Source: Paramoeba atlantica
Taxonomy: Eukaryota > Discosea
Assembly: GCA_977017575.1 (NCBI GenBank)
Contig: CDRNVI010000029.1
Coordinates: 124,001-188,000 of the forward strand
Length of the DNA stretch: 64,000 bases
Direction: 5' to 3'
This document shows, in pieces, positions 1-10,040 of this stretch. Each line of letters begins with the position of its first letter. Position 1 is the stretch's first letter. Under the pieces are notes generated by a model. The model worked only from the letters and a program-made list of their open reading frames with translations, did no database searches and had not been told where the DNA came from. The translations under genes and the position numbers were made by a program.

Positions 1-1
1 A

Positions 2-592
2 GCTGGGTGTTCAAGATGTGCAGGGATGAACTGTACGAGAAAGCACTCCCACATCGTGCGCTACCTTTCTGATCTTTGTGCCAAAGCTGGAGTACCCTGC
101 GCTATAGAACCACGCCTTCATTCTTCCTTCTTCTGCACGAAGTGCAAATGTTCCATTTCACCTGAAGCTGCAGAACATCACCCTTGTCGTGCTCGGAGAA
201 TTCGTTCAGGCCCTGATCTGGCCATAATGTGGCCAAATGTTGGGGAGATACTCTACGATGTGACAGTGGTGCACACTTGTTGTGGGAGCTACAAGCGGCA
301 GACAAGCGTTGCCCTCCTCCAAAATGCGGTAGACCGTAAGCAACGGAAATATGTGCAGGAAAAAGGATTGGACCAAGAATACTTTCGCTGCATACCAGTA
401 ACAGATTGTGGTCTTCTTCACAAGGAAACTAAGGAACTCCTCAAGACACTGGCAAATAGGGCAGGCCTAGACGTAGAAAACACTCGAGAAGCATTCCAAT
501 TGGAAATTGAAAAATTCTCCGCATACACTATCTTCTCGCAACTGCGGCAATATATGGCCCAAGAACATTGGGTAGGAAGTCTGCAATGCTGA
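2..592 (+). pseudogene. LINE-A C-terminal fragment (zinc knuckle plus RLE)
   Basis: The open frame enters from the left window edge and is the end of a non-LTR retrotransposon protein. It starts inside a CCHC-type zinc knuckle (C-x2-C, then NCTRKHSH). It continues into a restriction-like endonuclease with R-x-GPDLAIMWP followed by YDVTVVH, the PD..D core of R2/CRE-type LINEs, which would nick target DNA for target-primed reverse transcription. The last ~110 residues are a family-specific tail ending WVGSLQC. It aligns with the copies at 3,061, 30,560 and 41,012. The reverse transcriptase lies outside the window, so whether the element is complete cannot be judged. Confidence 0.85.
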
Positions 593-857
593 ATCTTTGA
601 AGTTACTCCGGAAATCGTGCCAAAAGCACACAAGATAACACACAAAAAAAACAGTGATGACGGCACATAAGCTAAAATGCCAGATGATGATTTGGTTTTA
701 ATCTCAAGACGTTGCAACATCTTAGGACAGACATTGGTGATAAAGATAGATAAAAAGTGAAACTGAGTATGTGCAATGGTTATCAATTTTATCAAGTTCT
801 AAAAGTTTATATATATGGAGTGACCTTTTTTATTTTATTTTTTCAAAAAAAAAAAAG

Positions 858-960
858 CTTGCTAGTTTTGGGCTGAGAAAAAAGAAAAAGAAAATATACT
901 TCTGTGGAAATAAAAAGATTTGCTAATTTGATGGCTTGTTTTAAATTCGTATACCCCCCC
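858..960 (+). repeat. LINE-C 3' tail fragment
   Basis: About 100 bp match the terminal tail of LINE-C elements (compare 16,040-16,130 and 52,625-52,725): TTGCTAGTTTTGGGCTGAG, an A-rich run, then TTTGCTAATTTGAT and a C run. It is followed by A runs. The 593-857 stretch before it is the LINE-A 3' flank, where I see nothing else. Confidence 0.7.
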
Positions 961-997
961 CAAAAAAAAAAAAAAAATAAAAACTTGAATTTGATTC

Positions 998-1034
998 TAA
1001 TAGTCCACGTTTTGAAATTTAGCCGAGGGGCTGT
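998..1034 (+). repeat. Fragment of YR-element A repeat
   Basis: Starts TAATAGTCCACGTTTTGAAA and continues into GCCGAGGGGC. It matches the first ~37 bases of the A repeat that begins YR-3 at 48,026 and recurs at 53,494. Solo remnant of a virus-like element. Between here and 1,274 lie A runs and a short duplicated phrase (AAAAGTAGATAAAAACG at about 1,190-1,225). Confidence 0.6.
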
Positions 1035-1274
1035 TATGTAAAAAAAAAAAAAATAATGCACCGTATTCATACATGTATGGAAGTAAACGATGGATAATTA
1101 TGTGTAACTCATTGTAATCCTAGCCGTATTTTCAAAGCAAACCATACTTAGCCCTCATCTAAAAAAAAAAAAAAAAAAAAAAATTACTAAAAGTAGATAA
1201 AAACGAAAAGTAGATAAAAACGTTAAACTCAATACTATTCCCCCCAATTATTTGCAAAAAAAAAAAAAATTACT

Positions 1275-3060
1275 AATGTTCGACGGCGCAAGCTCGTGAA
1301 TCACTGTAAGGTCGTAAAACAGTTCGCCTGTTGACCAATAAATCACGAGGTCAGGGCCTGACCTGAACAACTGCCGCCCTGAGCATGTCTTCTCATGAAT
1401 TCCCCTGTTTTCCGGATTCACTGCCACTTTACATGTGGCGCACTTCCAGGAACTGAAGGCCCTAGGTTCACGTTCGCAAGGTATCCCTGACTTTTGACTT
1501 AGGTCAAAGAGGTATTTGACGAGACGATTGTGCTTCACGGTAGCGTTCTGCCCCGAACACTGAGCGCACCCTGGGATATGTACCAAAGCAGTCTTATTGT
1601 TCAGCAAAGTCTTACAACCTGGACATAGGATCGTTGCTGGGATTCTTGGGTGAGGAATTCCAAGTCGTGCCATAACTGGTATTTCAAAGGCATGTGAGGG
1701 AACGAAGCGGACCTCCGATTTAAGCCAATCATAATTTCCCTTTCGGGTTGTTACCCTTAAAATATTAGAATACTCCGGATCTTGTTTTAACCTCGCAACC
1801 ACTTTTTCGTGAAGTACCGCTGCCGTCGTAACTTCATCCATAGGTGGCAAAGCTGAATTCTCTTCTTCTCCAGTGTAAGGGACGTTTTGGTTTGGCAACC
1901 AAGCCCGAGCAGTAAAAGATTTTATTCGCTCAAGAGCTTGGTAGCGTGATGCCAAATATGCCGCTTCACGAACCTTTGAACAAGACGTCAATCCTAGGCC
2001 TCCCTTTTTCATGGGCAGCCGGGCCATCTCCACCTGCTTTTCCGTCAATGGACCGAGCCACTTCTTCAATACGCTCTTGACATTGTCATCGAATTTAGTG
2101 GAGGCCTCCTTTGTCACAGACGGCGGATGGACGCGCATGACGTATTGTTGCTTAACATTGATACATTGCGAAAGAAGTATCAATGCTACATTGCTTAATC
2201 CCATTGCTTTTAATCTCTGGAAGCTTTTATCTTGTTTATCCACTGCTTCCATTAATCTTTTCTTGATCTGATTCTCTTTGCCGATGTGTGCCCCCAATAC
2301 TTTGACCGCTTCTTCCTCATTGCGCACACCCTGTACCTTCAGGCTTGGTGGGATTGGCTGAGCCGACCCCTCCCCAAACCATATACACTTCTTTGTTGCT
2401 AGCGTGAGCGAGTATTGAACCATCAACTCTTGGAGTCTCTGAAACGCTTTTTCGATTTGAGCACTTTTTAGGGAGGACATGGTAACGTCATCGATGAAAG
2501 CGTGAAACTCCACTTCGGGAAATTCCATCGACAGTGTTTCCAGCATGGGTTGAAAAAAGGCGCAATAATACATGGAAGCCAATGGTGAACCCTGCCGCAG
2601 ACCTGATGTGCTTAGGACTGTTCCGACCAATTTTCCTTCTGAACCATAATACAGCAATTCAGAGGCCCCCGAGTATTCGACCTCGAAGAATCGCTGGAAA
2701 GGGCGGAGTGCACTGAAGGCTAAAACGTGCTTTGCTATATCCATTCTGCTCGGCGAGTTAAAGGCATTTTTAACGTCTACGGATAGAATGGAATATCCAT
2801 TGCTGTGGCAATTCCGAAGTTGGTGCACTATTTTCTCACATCCCGCTTTTGAGAAAACGCCCTGTTGCATGGGTGCAAATAACGGAGCCAGCGTATGCTC
2901 ATACCTTTGCATTAGGACTATGCCGGCCAATTTATTGAGCACCTCACCCATTGCGACTGGGCGAACCCCTCCACAACTTTTGGGAATGGCAACCAGCCTA
3001 GAGCGGTTGATGCGACGAATCACGTCCTTGCCCAGGAAACCGTTGATGAATATGAATGGG
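1275..3060 (-). pseudogene. LINE-B RT-RLE, truncated at both ends
   Basis: Uninterrupted minus-strand frame of about 595 codons, closest to the LINE-B at 26,211-30,101. Reading from 3,060 downwards it has RT motifs (VAIPKSCGGVRPVAMGE, SVDVKNAFNSPSR, GLRQGSPLAS, and catalytic AFIDDV near 2,490). A CCHC knuckle follows (CPGC...HIPGCAQC...KHNR), then the RLE core RSGPDLVIYW...FYDLTVIHE. The 3' end stops abruptly at the A-tract ending near 1,274, just after the RLE core, so the family's usual ~100-residue tail is missing. The 5' end stops near 3,060 where a plus-strand LINE-A begins. The first 13 or so codons of the open frame above 3,060 belong to that neighbour, so no true start is present. Confidence 0.85.
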
Positions 3061-4860
3061 AATACTGTCCTCACCATCGATTTCAAAAATGCGTATAACA
3101 CACCTCACCGCACAGCGATAGAAAAAGCTTTGACACAGTATCCCATTTTCAAGCACTTCATGCGAATGTTTTACTTGGAATATGGTCAGCCAACGGAACT
3201 TCTCTTCTTTGCAAATAACTCCCTACATTCTGTCATCCAAAGCTCTTCAGGAGTTCGACAAGGGTCAGCGCTATCATCAGTTTATTTCTGCACTGTGCTG
3301 CATGGAGCGTTGAAGGAAGTAGCAGAAGCATACCCCGAAGTTACTATAAGAGCATACCAGGACGACGTCACGATGAGCTCCAAAAATGAAGCTTCTCTCG
3401 AGGTTGCGTTTCAGCACTTTAAAGAGCTTACGAACGACTTGAACTTGGAAATAAACTTCCGGAAATGCGAAATTTTTCAAGGGTCTAAGGCACAGCACTT
3501 CAAAGGTTCGACACTCCGAGAACTAGGGGTTCAAGACTGCGTTGACACAATCAAAGTACTTGGAGGATACATAGGGAGTAACAAAGCAGTAGAACGCATG
3601 CTCCTTGAAAAATTAGAAAAACACAACTGTTTGTTTCGAAGACTCAGTCGCATGGGCCCAAGCAATCTCTCACTAGCAATTCTCAAACGCTGTACATTAC
3701 CACGTCATGATTAGCACTTGCGAGTACACAAACCGGGAGCTTCCCTTCTTCTAGCACAGGAATTCGATAAGGAGATCCGGCAGGTCTTAGTGAAATGGTG
3801 TGACGCTGACGAAGATGCTCTAACACTCGCTTCTTTGCCATGCAAAATGGGAGGACTGGGAATAACCTCAACGATCCTAAAACATCGTTACCTCTTTGAC
3901 GCTTCTCGTCAATCTATCGATGAGCAATTCAAACCACATAAAGCTCCGGTAGAAAAACTTGAGAAGCAACGAAAAGGTATGAGGACAACGGGATCACAAT
4001 GCGCACGTACTGCAATGAAAAAAATGGCAAATACTGAGCACGAAAAGCTAGCAGCGGAGCTGAAATCGAATCCTCGTTTCAGTGGAGTTATAAAACGTTC
4101 CAAAGAAGCGAATTATCATCTACTCTCGACAAACAATTATGTAAACCCGTACTTATTTCAGCAAACACTCAAGATGAGATTAGCTATTGGACTGCCTAAT
4201 GCTTCAAGTACAATCTCTTGCCCAGGCTGTGGGATCAGTGAATCGCCGATTTGTATAATTCCTCATGTCGCCGGATGCTCGAAATGTGCCGGAATGAATT
4301 GCACAAGAAAGCACTCACACATTGTGAGATACCTATCAAATCTGTGTGGGAAAGCAGGCCTACCATGTGCCGTGGAACCGCGTCTGTATTCCTCGTTTTT
4401 CTGCACAAAGTGCAAGTGCTCCATATCACCAGAAGCAGCAGAGAGGCACCCATGCCGAGCTCGTCGTATACGATCTGGCCCAGATCTGGCGATAATGTGG
4501 CCAGATATTGGAGAAGTTCTATATGATGTCACAGTTGTCCACACACTATGCAGCAGTTACCAGAAACAGACCAGCAAAGCCCTGTTAGAGAGTGCCGTAG
4601 AAAGAAAACATCGGAAATACGTTGTAGAGAAGGGATTAGAACCAGAGTATTTTCGTTGCATCGCTTTAACGGATTGTGGAATGTTACATGAAGATACCAA
4701 GGTCTTGATCAAAGCCCTTGCAAAACGAGCGGATTCTGACCCAAAAGTTATACGTGAAGCTTTTCAATTGGAAAATGAAAAGTTTGCGGCTTACACTATC
4801 GTATCGCAATTGCGGAACCACATACAGGGTGAAAAATGGCTAGGTGGCATAAGCCTTTGA
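3061..4860 (+). pseudogene. LINE-A, 5'-truncated, one in-frame stop
   Basis: Plus-strand LINE-A coding region beginning inside RT motif A (TVLTIDFKNAYNTPHR) immediately beside the LINE-B above. Motifs seen: GVRQGSALSSVYF, catalytic AYQDDVTMSS (about 3,355), the thumb, then the CCHC knuckle (CPGCG...HVAGCSKC...NCTRKHSH) and the RLE (RSGPDLAIMWP...YDVTVVHT), ending in a TGA at 4,860. A TAG at 3,712-3,714 falls where related copies have TAC (HDYHLRVH); the frame continues unchanged after it, so a single nonsense change splits an otherwise open gene. The head-to-head junction with LINE-B at about 3,060 suggests insertion into older LINE-B sequence followed by decay or deletion. Confidence 0.88.
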
Positions 4861-5468
4861 AGCCAAATAATCTTCTAGTCTCCAAAGTCAAGTCTATCTC
4901 GTATTATTCAACATGGGCACAAATACAGGACCCAACAACGACAACATGGGCACAGATACAGGACACTAAACTCTGAGGGCTATTAAATGGACAAATTTCC
5001 TTTTTGCTTAAGAAAGAAAGGTATTTTCTTTAGAAATGGATTTTTATATGATGAAAATCCATATGAAAAGTGGGTAGGCTTCCGGTGGGCCTAGGGGAGT
5101 GCACACCCCAAAAAAAAATCTTCGTATAAATATACATCATCATCATACGATAATGAGAACTTGTGAAAGTAATTGAAGCATTTATATGTAGAATAAGAAG
5201 TATGCTACACCTCAAAATTCTGATTTGAGTTTTAATCCGGCCTTTTCTGCTTTTTTCCCGTGTGAGATGCTAATCCCCAAGTGGGAAGACCATCGTTTTT
5301 TGTCTGGCCACCTCAGACTGTGGCCTTCTAAAAAAGAAGATCCAAGATTGTTCCGCGTTCCCCCCAAAAAAAAAAAAATGATTCGAACGCGCTTTTTCTA
5401 ATATAATTGTATTTGGGCTGACTGTCCGTGAAGGCTCGGGGACAGAATCTTTATTTTTATGCTTTTTT
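4861..5468. other. LINE-A 3' flank and unassigned AT-rich sequence
   Basis: No gene seen. It holds the LINE-A 3' untranslated region with a duplicated phrase (ACATGGGCACARATACAGGA, 4,912-4,966), a CATCATCATCAT run near 5,137, and an A run at 5,365-5,378. A ~37-bp stretch at 5,168-5,206 recurs inverted at 46,577-46,613. Confidence 0.5.
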
Positions 5469-5655
5469 TAAAAGTTTACGAAAAGAATTGTACAATCGAA
5501 ATTTTGATTTCTGAGAATTATATTTACGTTAGTTGGCCGACGGGCATTGTACGTTTGTTATTCATAAGCTAGTATAGTGACACAAAGCATTATACAGTGA
5601 ACTGGTAATAGAGCGCGTTTTTATCCTTTGAAACTTTTTTTATGCCTCCGTCGCC

Positions 5656-5668
5656 GCGTAGCTCCATA
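5656..5668. repeat. Target-site duplication of LINE-D, left copy
   Basis: GCGTAGCTCCATA here and at 10,013-10,025 flank LINE-D exactly. The flanking bases differ on both sides. A 13-bp duplication is typical of target-primed LINE insertion. Confidence 0.85.
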
Positions 5669-5794
5669 TTGATTGATTTTGATTGAAAAAAGGCAATATA
5701 TCTCCGAGGAGATGTTACCTCCCTAGGACAAGCCCCCCCTTATCGCTTGCTAGGAGCTGTGCCACGCAGCACGCAAGTCAAATCCGAAGATTTG

Positions 5795-5815
5795 ACCAGA
5801 TCGAGCGCGAGCAGC
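5795..5815 (-). other. UUCG-capped hairpin in LINE-D 3' UTR
   Basis: On the minus strand GTCAAATC-TTCG-GATTTGAC is a perfect 8-bp stem with the very stable UUCG tetraloop. It lies about 130 bp before the 3' end. Hairpins near the 3' end of RTE-like LINEs are plausible RT recognition elements, but this role is inference. Confidence 0.5.
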
Positions 5816-5924
5816 CAGCTTATCTTTTTTAACCCCTTTTATATACTACAAGAAAATATTCTTTATGAAAAAAACACTTCTTTTGAAGTGAAAAACACAA
5901 CACACTCCAAAGATTATGCTGAAT

Positions 5925-6050
5925 GACACCCACCCTAGTTTCTTAGTACCTTGTTATATCCGGTACCGGGCGGTGTCATTCTCACGCTGCGATGTCTGGG
6001 TGACCGTTACCCTAGTTATTTTGTGCCTTGTTTTGTTGGCACCGGGTAGT
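5925..6050 (-). repeat. LINE-D 3'-UTR monomers
   Basis: Two tandem ~60-bp monomers, each with a CCCGGT(A/G)CC core, an AACAAGG(T/C)AC block and AACTAGGGT. They match the monomers in the SINE-like copy (8,590-8,770), which lies on the opposite strand. The LINE-D stop codon at 6,012 falls inside the array. Confidence 0.75.
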
Positions 6051-8564
6051 GTCATCCGTGGGACCTTGATCGTACCTTGATTTCAGAGTCTTGTGTGTTT
6101 GGATTTTGTTGTTTTGTATTTTGCGCCTCTTTCTCTTCCTTCCACCTTCTTGATAATCTTCTATAGCAGTTTTCCACGATACTTTATTTTGGGCTCTATA
6201 TTTCCATGTGTTGCCCGTAGGCATTCCGGTCCTCGTTAGGGCATTTCTTATTGTATTCTCATACGCTGCTGTTGACTTGACTGGCCTTGCATGTTTTTTC
6301 ATGTAATTGCCGAAGAGTACCTTGTTGGGTGTTCTTTCAGGGCCCATGCGGGCTACATGTCCTGAGAATTGGAGTGTACGTGTGTCTATCTTAATTTGCA
6401 AGTTGTCGAGACCGGCAGTATCTAGCGTTTTCTTGTGTGAAATATATAATGCGTTTGTATGGTCATTTTTGTCATATTCAACATAAGGGAGTTTTAAGGC
6501 GCTCCGGAGTATTCTGATATATGCGGTGTTAAGTTTTCGTATCTGTGTTTCCGTTATAGCCCAAGTTGCGCAACCGTAGAGCAATCTCGATGTAATGCAA
6601 GTTTCAAATATTTTGGATTTTAGTGTTCTGGAGATAGAGCTGCTCTTCCATATAGCCTTTTGTTGGCGTGTCCGCGCCCACGCGCTTTGTTCCCTGTGTT
6701 CTAGTTCACTATCTAGAGATGTGTCTTCGGTTATGATAGTACCAAGATACTTGAATTCTGCTTCTTGCATGATTGCCTTACCGTTTAAGGTGAGGTTGAG
6801 GGATATTCGATCATCAATGCCGTGGGGTTGGATGACTTGACATTTTGTCTTAGCAAAATTTATTTCGAACCCCCACTGTTGCAGAACGCAGCAAAGTTCT
6901 TGAACGGAGTTTTGTATCTCTATTTTGCTATCTGACCATAGTGCTATATCATCTGCGTATTCTATTGAGCCAATGTTTTCAGTTCCTGTCGTTTTGTCTC
7001 CTCTATGCGTTCTTCCATTTGGAATTCGCCAGCTTATTTGCACCCCAGGTTTGTGAATAAAGGCCTTTTTTGTCGCGTAGCCCAGAATTGCGTTGAAAAG
7101 TGTGCAGCTTAAAGGGCACCCTTGTTTCACACCAGATGTGACTGAAAATTCTGGTCCTATTGAATCGCCCAGTCTGACGGAAGCTTTCGTTTCGTGGTAG
7201 AGACTCTGAAGCAGTTTTAACAAAGGTCCCTGAACCCCTAAGTTTGCTAATGCCTCCCAAACAATTTCCCTGGGGACCCTGTCATATGCTTTTGATAAAT
7301 CTAGGTATACTACGTAAAGTGGTGTGTTGTGCCTTCGCATTTCCTCGGAGATTCTTCGAATCGTAAATATGGCGTCGTCAGTTCCTCGGTTTTGGCGAAA
7401 TCCGTTTTGTGATTCAGGGAGCATTTTGTTGATTAGCGGATTAATCCTTTCAAGAAGCACGTTTGCCAAAATTTTGCAAGCCACGCTTATCAACGAGATT
7501 CCTCTATATCCATCAGCTTCATAGGTTGCTAGCCCTCGGGTCCGTTTCGGAAGGCAGACTATATGAGAAGTCGTCCAGTCTTTTGGGATGATTCCTTCCT
7601 TCCAGCACAGTGATATTATTCTTGTCAGCCACAAAATAGCTGCATTCCCAGCGTATTTGATGTGTTCCGGGTATACGCCATCCGGTCCAGCAGACTTGCG
7701 AATTTTTAAGTGGGACACCGTCCTCTGAATTTCATGGAGTGTCGGGCAAATGTAATTTAGGTAGTTGTTGGCATCTTGTTGCTTTATTGATGTACTCGTC
7801 TCCTCGGCTCTTATTTCCTGTATGCTTTGTCGAACGCGGTCCATGCTTTCAGGTGGGTACCCGATATTGTATAGCTCTTCAAAGTGCATTGTCAGTACCA
7901 AAGCTTTCTCCGATGGTTCGTTGACAATTTTCCCTTGTTTATTTTTGATAGGGGTCAGTTTGTTCTGCGGAATTTCATGCACGTGGGCTAGCGATTTAAC
8001 GTGTGCGAAAATTTCGTGCTGGTTGCCCTTCTTCCCGCTACGTTCCAATTCGTTACACACACTATTGTAGTATTTGCGTCTAGCTTTGTGACATTTACTG
8101 TTGGCAATCCGACGTGTATGGCAGTATATTTCGTGTAACGAGTGGGCTCTAGTCTTTGCGATGGTGGAACTTTTCTTGCATACTGCTTTGCGCCACTGAA
8201 CGAAGGCTATCCGTTTTTCCTCGATTGCTTGAGTGGTCTCTTTATCTATCCAATTCGCATGTGTGGAAGATTTGGTGCCACACGTTTCGTTCCCAGCTTC
8301 TAGGAGTGCATGTGAGAATGTTTCCCACTCATTTTCAACGCTACTCGAAGTTTCGGGTGTTCTCTCAAGAACTTCTGCCACCTTAGTCTGATAAAGCGCA
8401 CGCTCAGGGCCGTCGTGCCGCAGTATTGAAACGCTCGGTTTTTGTTCGTTTGTGGAGTGCGTTCGTGTGCTTGCGAATGTAAATGATATTGTTGCGCGAA
8501 GCATGCGGTGATCACTTTGATACTCCAAGTGATTTACCACTTCCACCCTGCAAGCCTTGACTAT
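6012..8564 (-). CDS. LINE-D ORF, C-terminal part: end of APE domain plus reverse transcriptase
   Basis: About 850 codons. The N-terminus still carries the last APE motif (YQSDHRMLRA, the catalytic SDH). After a basic linker come the RT motifs: ARKSAGPDGVYPEHIK-like entry, GYRGISLISVACKILANVL, LDLSKAYDRVPREIVWEAL (motif A), SGVKQGCPLSCTLFNAIL (motif B) and IEYADDIALWSD (motif C, about 6,945-6,965). The tail has FSGHVARMGPERTPN, seen in RTE-clade LINEs. No methionine start belongs here: the reading frame continued from the endonuclease part at 9,068 before the SINE-like copy separated them. It mediates target-primed reverse transcription of its own RNA and possibly of the SINE-like element. Confidence 0.88.
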   Translation of the reverse strand: MVKACRVEVVNHLEYQSDHRMLRATISFTFASTRTHSTNEQKPSVSILRHDGPERALYQTKVAEVLERTPETSSSVENEWETFSHALLEAGNETCGTKSSTHANWIDKETTQAIEEKRIAFVQWRKAVCKKSSTIAKTRAHSLHEIYCHTRRIANSKCHKARRKYYNSVCNELERSGKKGNQHEIFAHVKSLAHVHEIPQNKLTPIKNKQGKIVNEPSEKALVLTMHFEELYNIGYPPESMDRVRQSIQEIRAEETSTSIKQQDANNYLNYICPTLHEIQRTVSHLKIRKSAGPDGVYPEHIKYAGNAAILWLTRIISLCWKEGIIPKDWTTSHIVCLPKRTRGLATYEADGYRGISLISVACKILANVLLERINPLINKMLPESQNGFRQNRGTDDAIFTIRRISEEMRRHNTPLYVVYLDLSKAYDRVPREIVWEALANLGVQGPLLKLLQSLYHETKASVRLGDSIGPEFSVTSGVKQGCPLSCTLFNAILGYATKKAFIHKPGVQISWRIPNGRTHRGDKTTGTENIGSIEYADDIALWSDSKIEIQNSVQELCCVLQQWGFEINFAKTKCQVIQPHGIDDRISLNLTLNGKAIMQEAEFKYLGTIITEDTSLDSELEHREQSAWARTRQQKAIWKSSSISRTLKSKIFETCITSRLLYGCATWAITETQIRKLNTAYIRILRSALKLPYVEYDKNDHTNALYISHKKTLDTAGLDNLQIKIDTRTLQFSGHVARMGPERTPNKVLFGNYMKKHARPVKSTAAYENTIRNALTRTGMPTGNTWKYRAQNKVSWKTAIEDYQEGGRKRKRRKIQNNKIQTHKTLKSRYDQGPTDDTTRCQQNKAQNN

Positions 8565-8575
8565 ATTGGGAGCTA
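8565..8575. repeat. Target-site duplication of SINE-like copy (with 9,056-9,066)
   Basis: ATTGGGAGCTA occurs on both sides of the 480-bp insert. In the uninterrupted LINE-D reading frame only one copy is expected (LAPN). Confidence 0.85.
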
Positions 8576-9055
8576 ACTCACCCGGCGTCGCATAACAAGA
8601 TGCTAAAGAACTAGGGTGAATACGATGAATACAATATGGATGACACTACCCGGTGCCAGTAAAACGAGGCACTAAATAATTAGGGTGGATGTCATTCTGG
8701 CAACGTAGAATGGGTGGCACCGCCCGGTACCGAATATAACAAGGTACTAAGAAACTAGGGTGGGTGCCATTCGGGCTAATCTTTGGAATGTGTTTGTGTT
8801 TTTTTTATCCACCCTCAAAAGATAGAGTGGTTTTTTTTGGGTCAAGGGGCGCCTTATTTGCATTACCTAAGGCGCAGGGGTATAGCGCACCCCACCTCCC
8901 TAGCTGTAACCTAACTCCTCTCCAAGCGGAGGTCAGCCGTAGCTTGCTATGGATGGCTCTCCGGATACGTCGCAAGACGTATTCGGACTGCCCGTTTGGG
9001 GAGTTGAGGGGCCATAACTTTTCGGAGTCAAAAGGCCCAATACATCATCATCATC
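8576..9055 (+). mobile_element. SINE-like or 5'-truncated LINE-D relative with (CAT)n tail
   Basis: A 480-bp plus-strand insert inside the LINE-D endonuclease, flanked by an 11-bp target duplication and ending in CATCATCATCATC. Its first ~200 bp are three tandem monomers homologous to the LINE-D 3' UTR in the same sense. Its remaining ~280 bp differ from this LINE-D. They include a hairpin ATACGTC-GCAA-GACGTAT at about 8,957-8,976, a stable GNRA-type loop. I see no RNA polymerase III A/B boxes that I trust. It could be a SINE that hitchhikes on the LINE-D machinery or a truncated copy of a sister LINE. Confidence 0.75.
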
Positions 9056-9066
9056 ATTGGGAGCTA

Positions 9067-9958
9067 AAATATAGTCAATCTGATTCTTGTCCTTTCCGTT
9101 TGGTGAGTGCCAAGTTATGTGATCATTCCTCTCTGCGCTTCTGCTGAAAGTATTGAGGATGCGCATCCCGTGCGTATGACAGAAGCTGAGTAACAGTCGT
9201 CCGTTTTCGGAAGTTTCCTGACCTATAGCGGTTTGTCCAGCGACCGGAAAATTGGCGATTGAGTATGCAATTTTCGCATTAAAATCACCAAGGATGTGCG
9301 GAAGCTCGTCCGTAGGTTTTTGTCTCAACGTCCTTTTTAAATCCTTGTAGAAGGCCTCCTTTTCTTCAGTTGTCGCTTGTTCCGTGGGTGCATAAGCGCA
9401 AACTACGAAGATGTTTCTGGCGAATAGTATTTTAAAGCTTGCTACAATGATACGGTCTGATATACCCTCGTAGCTGAGCAAAGCTTTTGACGCTTTTCGG
9501 TTTAACAGAAACCCCACCCCACGAAAGTGTTCCTCTTTGTCTTTGTTTCCACTGTGTAGCAAGGTCCAGTTTGCATTTCCGCTTCCTATATTCCCGATTT
9601 TATTTGTTCCGGGAATCCGGCATTCCTGTATTGCTAATATATCCACTAGTGCCATTATTCCCATGTCAGCAGTCTCGGTGGAGTGCGTAAGCCACCTTTC
9701 AGTAGAGTCTGATTTTTTCGCGTGCCATGTCCTCACGTTATACGTCGCTAACGTTAGGCCTCTTTTTCCGTTCAGTTTTCTACTTGTTTGACCTTTCGAC
9801 GCGTTTTCTTCTTTATTCTTTTTCATTGTTCTCAAGTTTGGGGCTTCCAAATACATAGGTGGGGTGGCATTGGCGTCCTTCCAATGCCTAGCTTTCTCGC
9901 GCCGTTTCTGTCCTCCTCTTTTGCTTCTTCGACTGCGCGGAGCGGTGAAGGGGCACAT
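9067..9958 (-). CDS. LINE-D ORF, N-terminal part: APE endonuclease
   Basis: From the ATG at 9,958 (first in frame, ~40 bp after the leader T run) a basic N-terminus (RSRRSKRGGQKRREK) leads into an exonuclease-endonuclease-phosphatase fold. Motifs: LATYNVRTW, AIQECRI (metal-binding Glu), GVGFLLN, VCAYAPT, LGDFNAKI (catalytic D and N) and ITWHSPNGKDKNQIDYIL. The final SDH motif is on the other side of the SINE-like insert. The frame runs a further ~40 codons into the insert before stopping. The domain would nick target DNA. No separate ORF1 is seen, as expected for a short RTE-type element. Confidence 0.88.
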
Positions 9959-9995
9959 GAGGGGAGGTCTTACAAAAAAAAAAAAAAAAAAAAAA

Positions 9996-10009
9996 CAACA
10001 AGGTACAGA
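9996..10009 (-). other. Partial spliced-leader exon at LINE-D 5' end
   Basis: On the minus strand TCTGTACCTTGTTG is identical to the 3' 14 bases of the leader at 13,028-13,061 and lies three bases from the element boundary defined by the target duplication. It is followed by a long T run, as in the copy at 13,061. Confidence 0.7.
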
Positions 10010-10040
10010 GTAGCGTAGCTCCATAGAGGCACGGAGAAGC

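Larger units (their letters stand above)
5669..10012 (-). mobile_element. LINE-D: full-length RTE-like APE LINE
   Basis: About 4.34 kb, bounded by a 13-bp target duplication. Read on the minus strand it starts with TACTCTGTACCTTGTTG (the last 14 bases match the SL exon), then a T run. One coding region follows for an apurinic-type endonuclease and a YADD reverse transcriptase. The 3' UTR contains repeated ~60-bp monomers, and the tail is a simple TCAA-like repeat rather than poly-A. The coding region is interrupted by a SINE-like insertion at 8,576-9,055. The TSD, the complete 5' end and the open frames suggest a fairly recent insertion. Confidence 0.85.

Noticed and set aside
5925-8770. A foldback-type transposon with inverted repeats enclosing the LINE-D RT
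   Set aside because: The inverted arms are the LINE-D 3'-UTR monomers and the same monomers in the oppositely oriented SINE-like insert, which has its own 11-bp target duplication.
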